21,898 bases of DNA, taken from Alphaproteobacteria bacterium (GTDB taxonomy: Bacteria; Pseudomonadota; Alphaproteobacteria; Rickettsiales; Rickettsiaceae). Below, in pieces: positions 21,284 through 21,898 of this stretch (the first letter of the stretch is position 1; every line of letters starts with the position of its first letter). A program made the translations under genes and the position numbers. Location: contig JAUIKA010000005.1 in NCBI GenBank assembly GCA_030430995.1, positions 1-21,898 on the forward strand, given 5' to 3'. A model generated the notes under the pieces. That model had not been told where the DNA came from and made no database searches. It worked only from the letters and a program-made list of their open reading frames with translations.

Positions 21284-21658
21284 CCCCATTTTAGTTTCTC
21301 CCTTATTGTTATGGAAGCTATGCTTCATTACCTTTCCTTCAGAAGAAAAAGTGATTTTCAAGGTTTTAATTTCTTCATTAACTCCTCCTAGGATAGATCC
21401 AGCAATTGGTATAAATGTGCTCGCTTTTACTGTAACATTTTTATATTGATATTTCCAAAGCTCCTGCCCATTTTCAAGTTGATCTGTATCACAAGGGATT
21501 CCAAATATGCTTTTTACCTCAGCTTTTGTTGTTATTCCATTAATCAATGTTGCAGAAATTTTTTCTCTAGTCATATTGTATAATGCTCTATTACCACTAT
21601 GGGCGCAAGCAGCGATTAGAAGCGAACTAACAATTAATATAAGAATTCTTTTTGGCAT
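21278..21658 (-). CDS. Small BamE/SmpA-like outer-membrane lipoprotein
   Basis: 126 residues with a lipoprotein signal peptide (PKRILILIVSSLLIAAC); the lipobox is LIAAC with the lipidated cysteine at position 18, and no Asp at +2, so outer-membrane sorting is expected by the enterobacterial rule. The mature part has the SmpA/OmlA pattern: LINGITTKAEVKSIFGIP followed by ENGQELWKYQY and a C-terminal beta-rich segment (LKITFSSEGKVMKHSF). True BamE (part of the BAM complex) has the same fold, but many other small lipoproteins share the domain, so I do not assign bamE. It is the first gene of a three-gene minus-strand set with the DUF805 pair. Two overlapping promoter registers lie about 30-60 bp upstream. 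Confidence 0.85.
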   Translation of the reverse strand: MPKRILILIVSSLLIAACAHSGNRALYNMTREKISATLINGITTKAEVKSIFGIPCDTDQLENGQELWKYQYKNVTVKASTFIPIAGSILGGVNEEIKTLKITFSSEGKVMKHSFHNNKGETKMGY

Positions 21659-21686
21659 AAGCTTTACGTGATTTAGTTATTAATGC

Positions 21687-21722
21687 AATATACATTCTAT
21701 TAGATAATAATGCAACTAGCAA
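21687..21722 (-). promoter_or_regulatory. Predicted promoter of the lipoprotein-DUF805 set
   Basis: Two registers fit on the minus strand, both with 17-bp spacers: TTGCAT (21710-21715) with TATATT (21687-21692), and TTGCTA (21717-21722) with TAGAAT (21694-21699). Either predicts a start 20-35 nt before the gene. Confidence 0.4.
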
Positions 21723-21766
21723 AATAAGTTCTTTATATTATTAGCTTTGGCAATGCATATTATATT

Positions 21767-21863
21767 CCATAGCCTAGCAGACGCAATATATTAGATATTG
21801 GGCAGCCCCAATAAACATAGTATGGGTAACAAGCTCATTACTTGGCGTAATACCTATGGCTAT
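21767..21863 (+). repeat. Dispersed structured repeat, copy C (most complete)
   Basis: It starts CCATAGCCTAGCAGACGCAA and ends ..GGCGTAATACCTATGGCTAT. The two ends are complementary: CCATAG with CTATGG, ATAGCC with GGCTAT, ACGC with GCGT. Internal hairpins are TATTGGG-CAGC-CCCAATA (21796-21813), a perfect 7-bp stem, and a CAAG..CTTG stem near 21830-21844. Blocks shared with copy A are the leader ATAGCCTAGCAG.CGCAATAT, AATAAACATAGTATG and CATTAC. It lies in the last gene-free stretch of the window; nothing else is recognisable in 21723-21766 or 21864-21898. Confidence 0.62.
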
Positions 21864-21898
21864 CAATAAAAAGACTAATATAGAGCAATCTATAAAAA

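Overview
The window looks like chromosomal sequence from an AT-rich, reduced-genome alphaproteobacterium, most probably of the Rickettsiales and closer to the Midichloriaceae/protist-endosymbiont side than to classical Rickettsia. The reasons are the strong A+T bias with A/T-ending codons, a VirB2-type pilin of a P-type type IV secretion system, scattered housekeeping genes with split operons, decayed transposases, a giant pentapeptide-repeat protein of effector-like size, and protein sequences (Dcd starting MGVMSD, SecF, BI-1 tail) that resemble rickettsial versions. This placement is inference; no rRNA gene is present.

Layout. 1-428 is the C-terminal part of a Bax inhibitor-1 family membrane protein, followed by a clear intrinsic terminator. 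429-1954 has no intact gene: it holds the terminator, one copy of a structured repeat and two decayed transposases (IS5-like and IS630-like, both minus strand). 1955-5768 holds serS(-), a virB2-like pilin(+), rsmI(-), an A-type Fe-S carrier(+), a PAP2 phosphatase(+) and rpsO(-), packed so tightly that convergent ends overlap and one divergent gap is 12 bp. 5901-8627 is a 908-residue pentapeptide-repeat protein with a coiled-coil insert and two membrane segments. 8979-9455 is an orphan gene followed by a structured 3' region with a very strong terminator. 9713-10789 is dcd-secB(-). 10933-11685 is folP(-), divergent from a tightly overlapping operon dapF-mtaB-gpsA-secF (11730-15702, +). 15993-17391 holds two divergent genes of unknown function. 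17471-20047 is rpsG-fusA(-), a fragment of the str operon without rpsL or tuf beside it. 20155-20364 is xseB(+). 20383-21658 is a minus-strand set: a BamE/SmpA-like lipoprotein followed by two tandem DUF805 membrane proteins, the upstream one frameshifted. The window ends in another copy of the structured repeat.

Most genes are ordinary core functions: translation (serS, rpsO, rpsG, fusA, rsmI, mtaB), protein export (secB, secF), nucleotide, folate, peptidoglycan and phospholipid precursors (dcd, folP, dapF, gpsA), Fe-S delivery and DNA repair (xseB). The less explained material is (i) a dispersed intergenic repeat of roughly 80-100 bp, seen three times, whose copies keep hairpins at equivalent places while the stem sequences differ; (ii) the large pentapeptide-repeat/transmembrane protein; (iii) three genes of unknown function (8979, 15993, 17095); and (iv) the frameshifted DUF805 duplicate. 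I found no CRISPR array, tRNA, rRNA, intact mobile element, or obvious defence or toxin-antitoxin system. All similarity statements come from motif recognition by eye; no database search was run.
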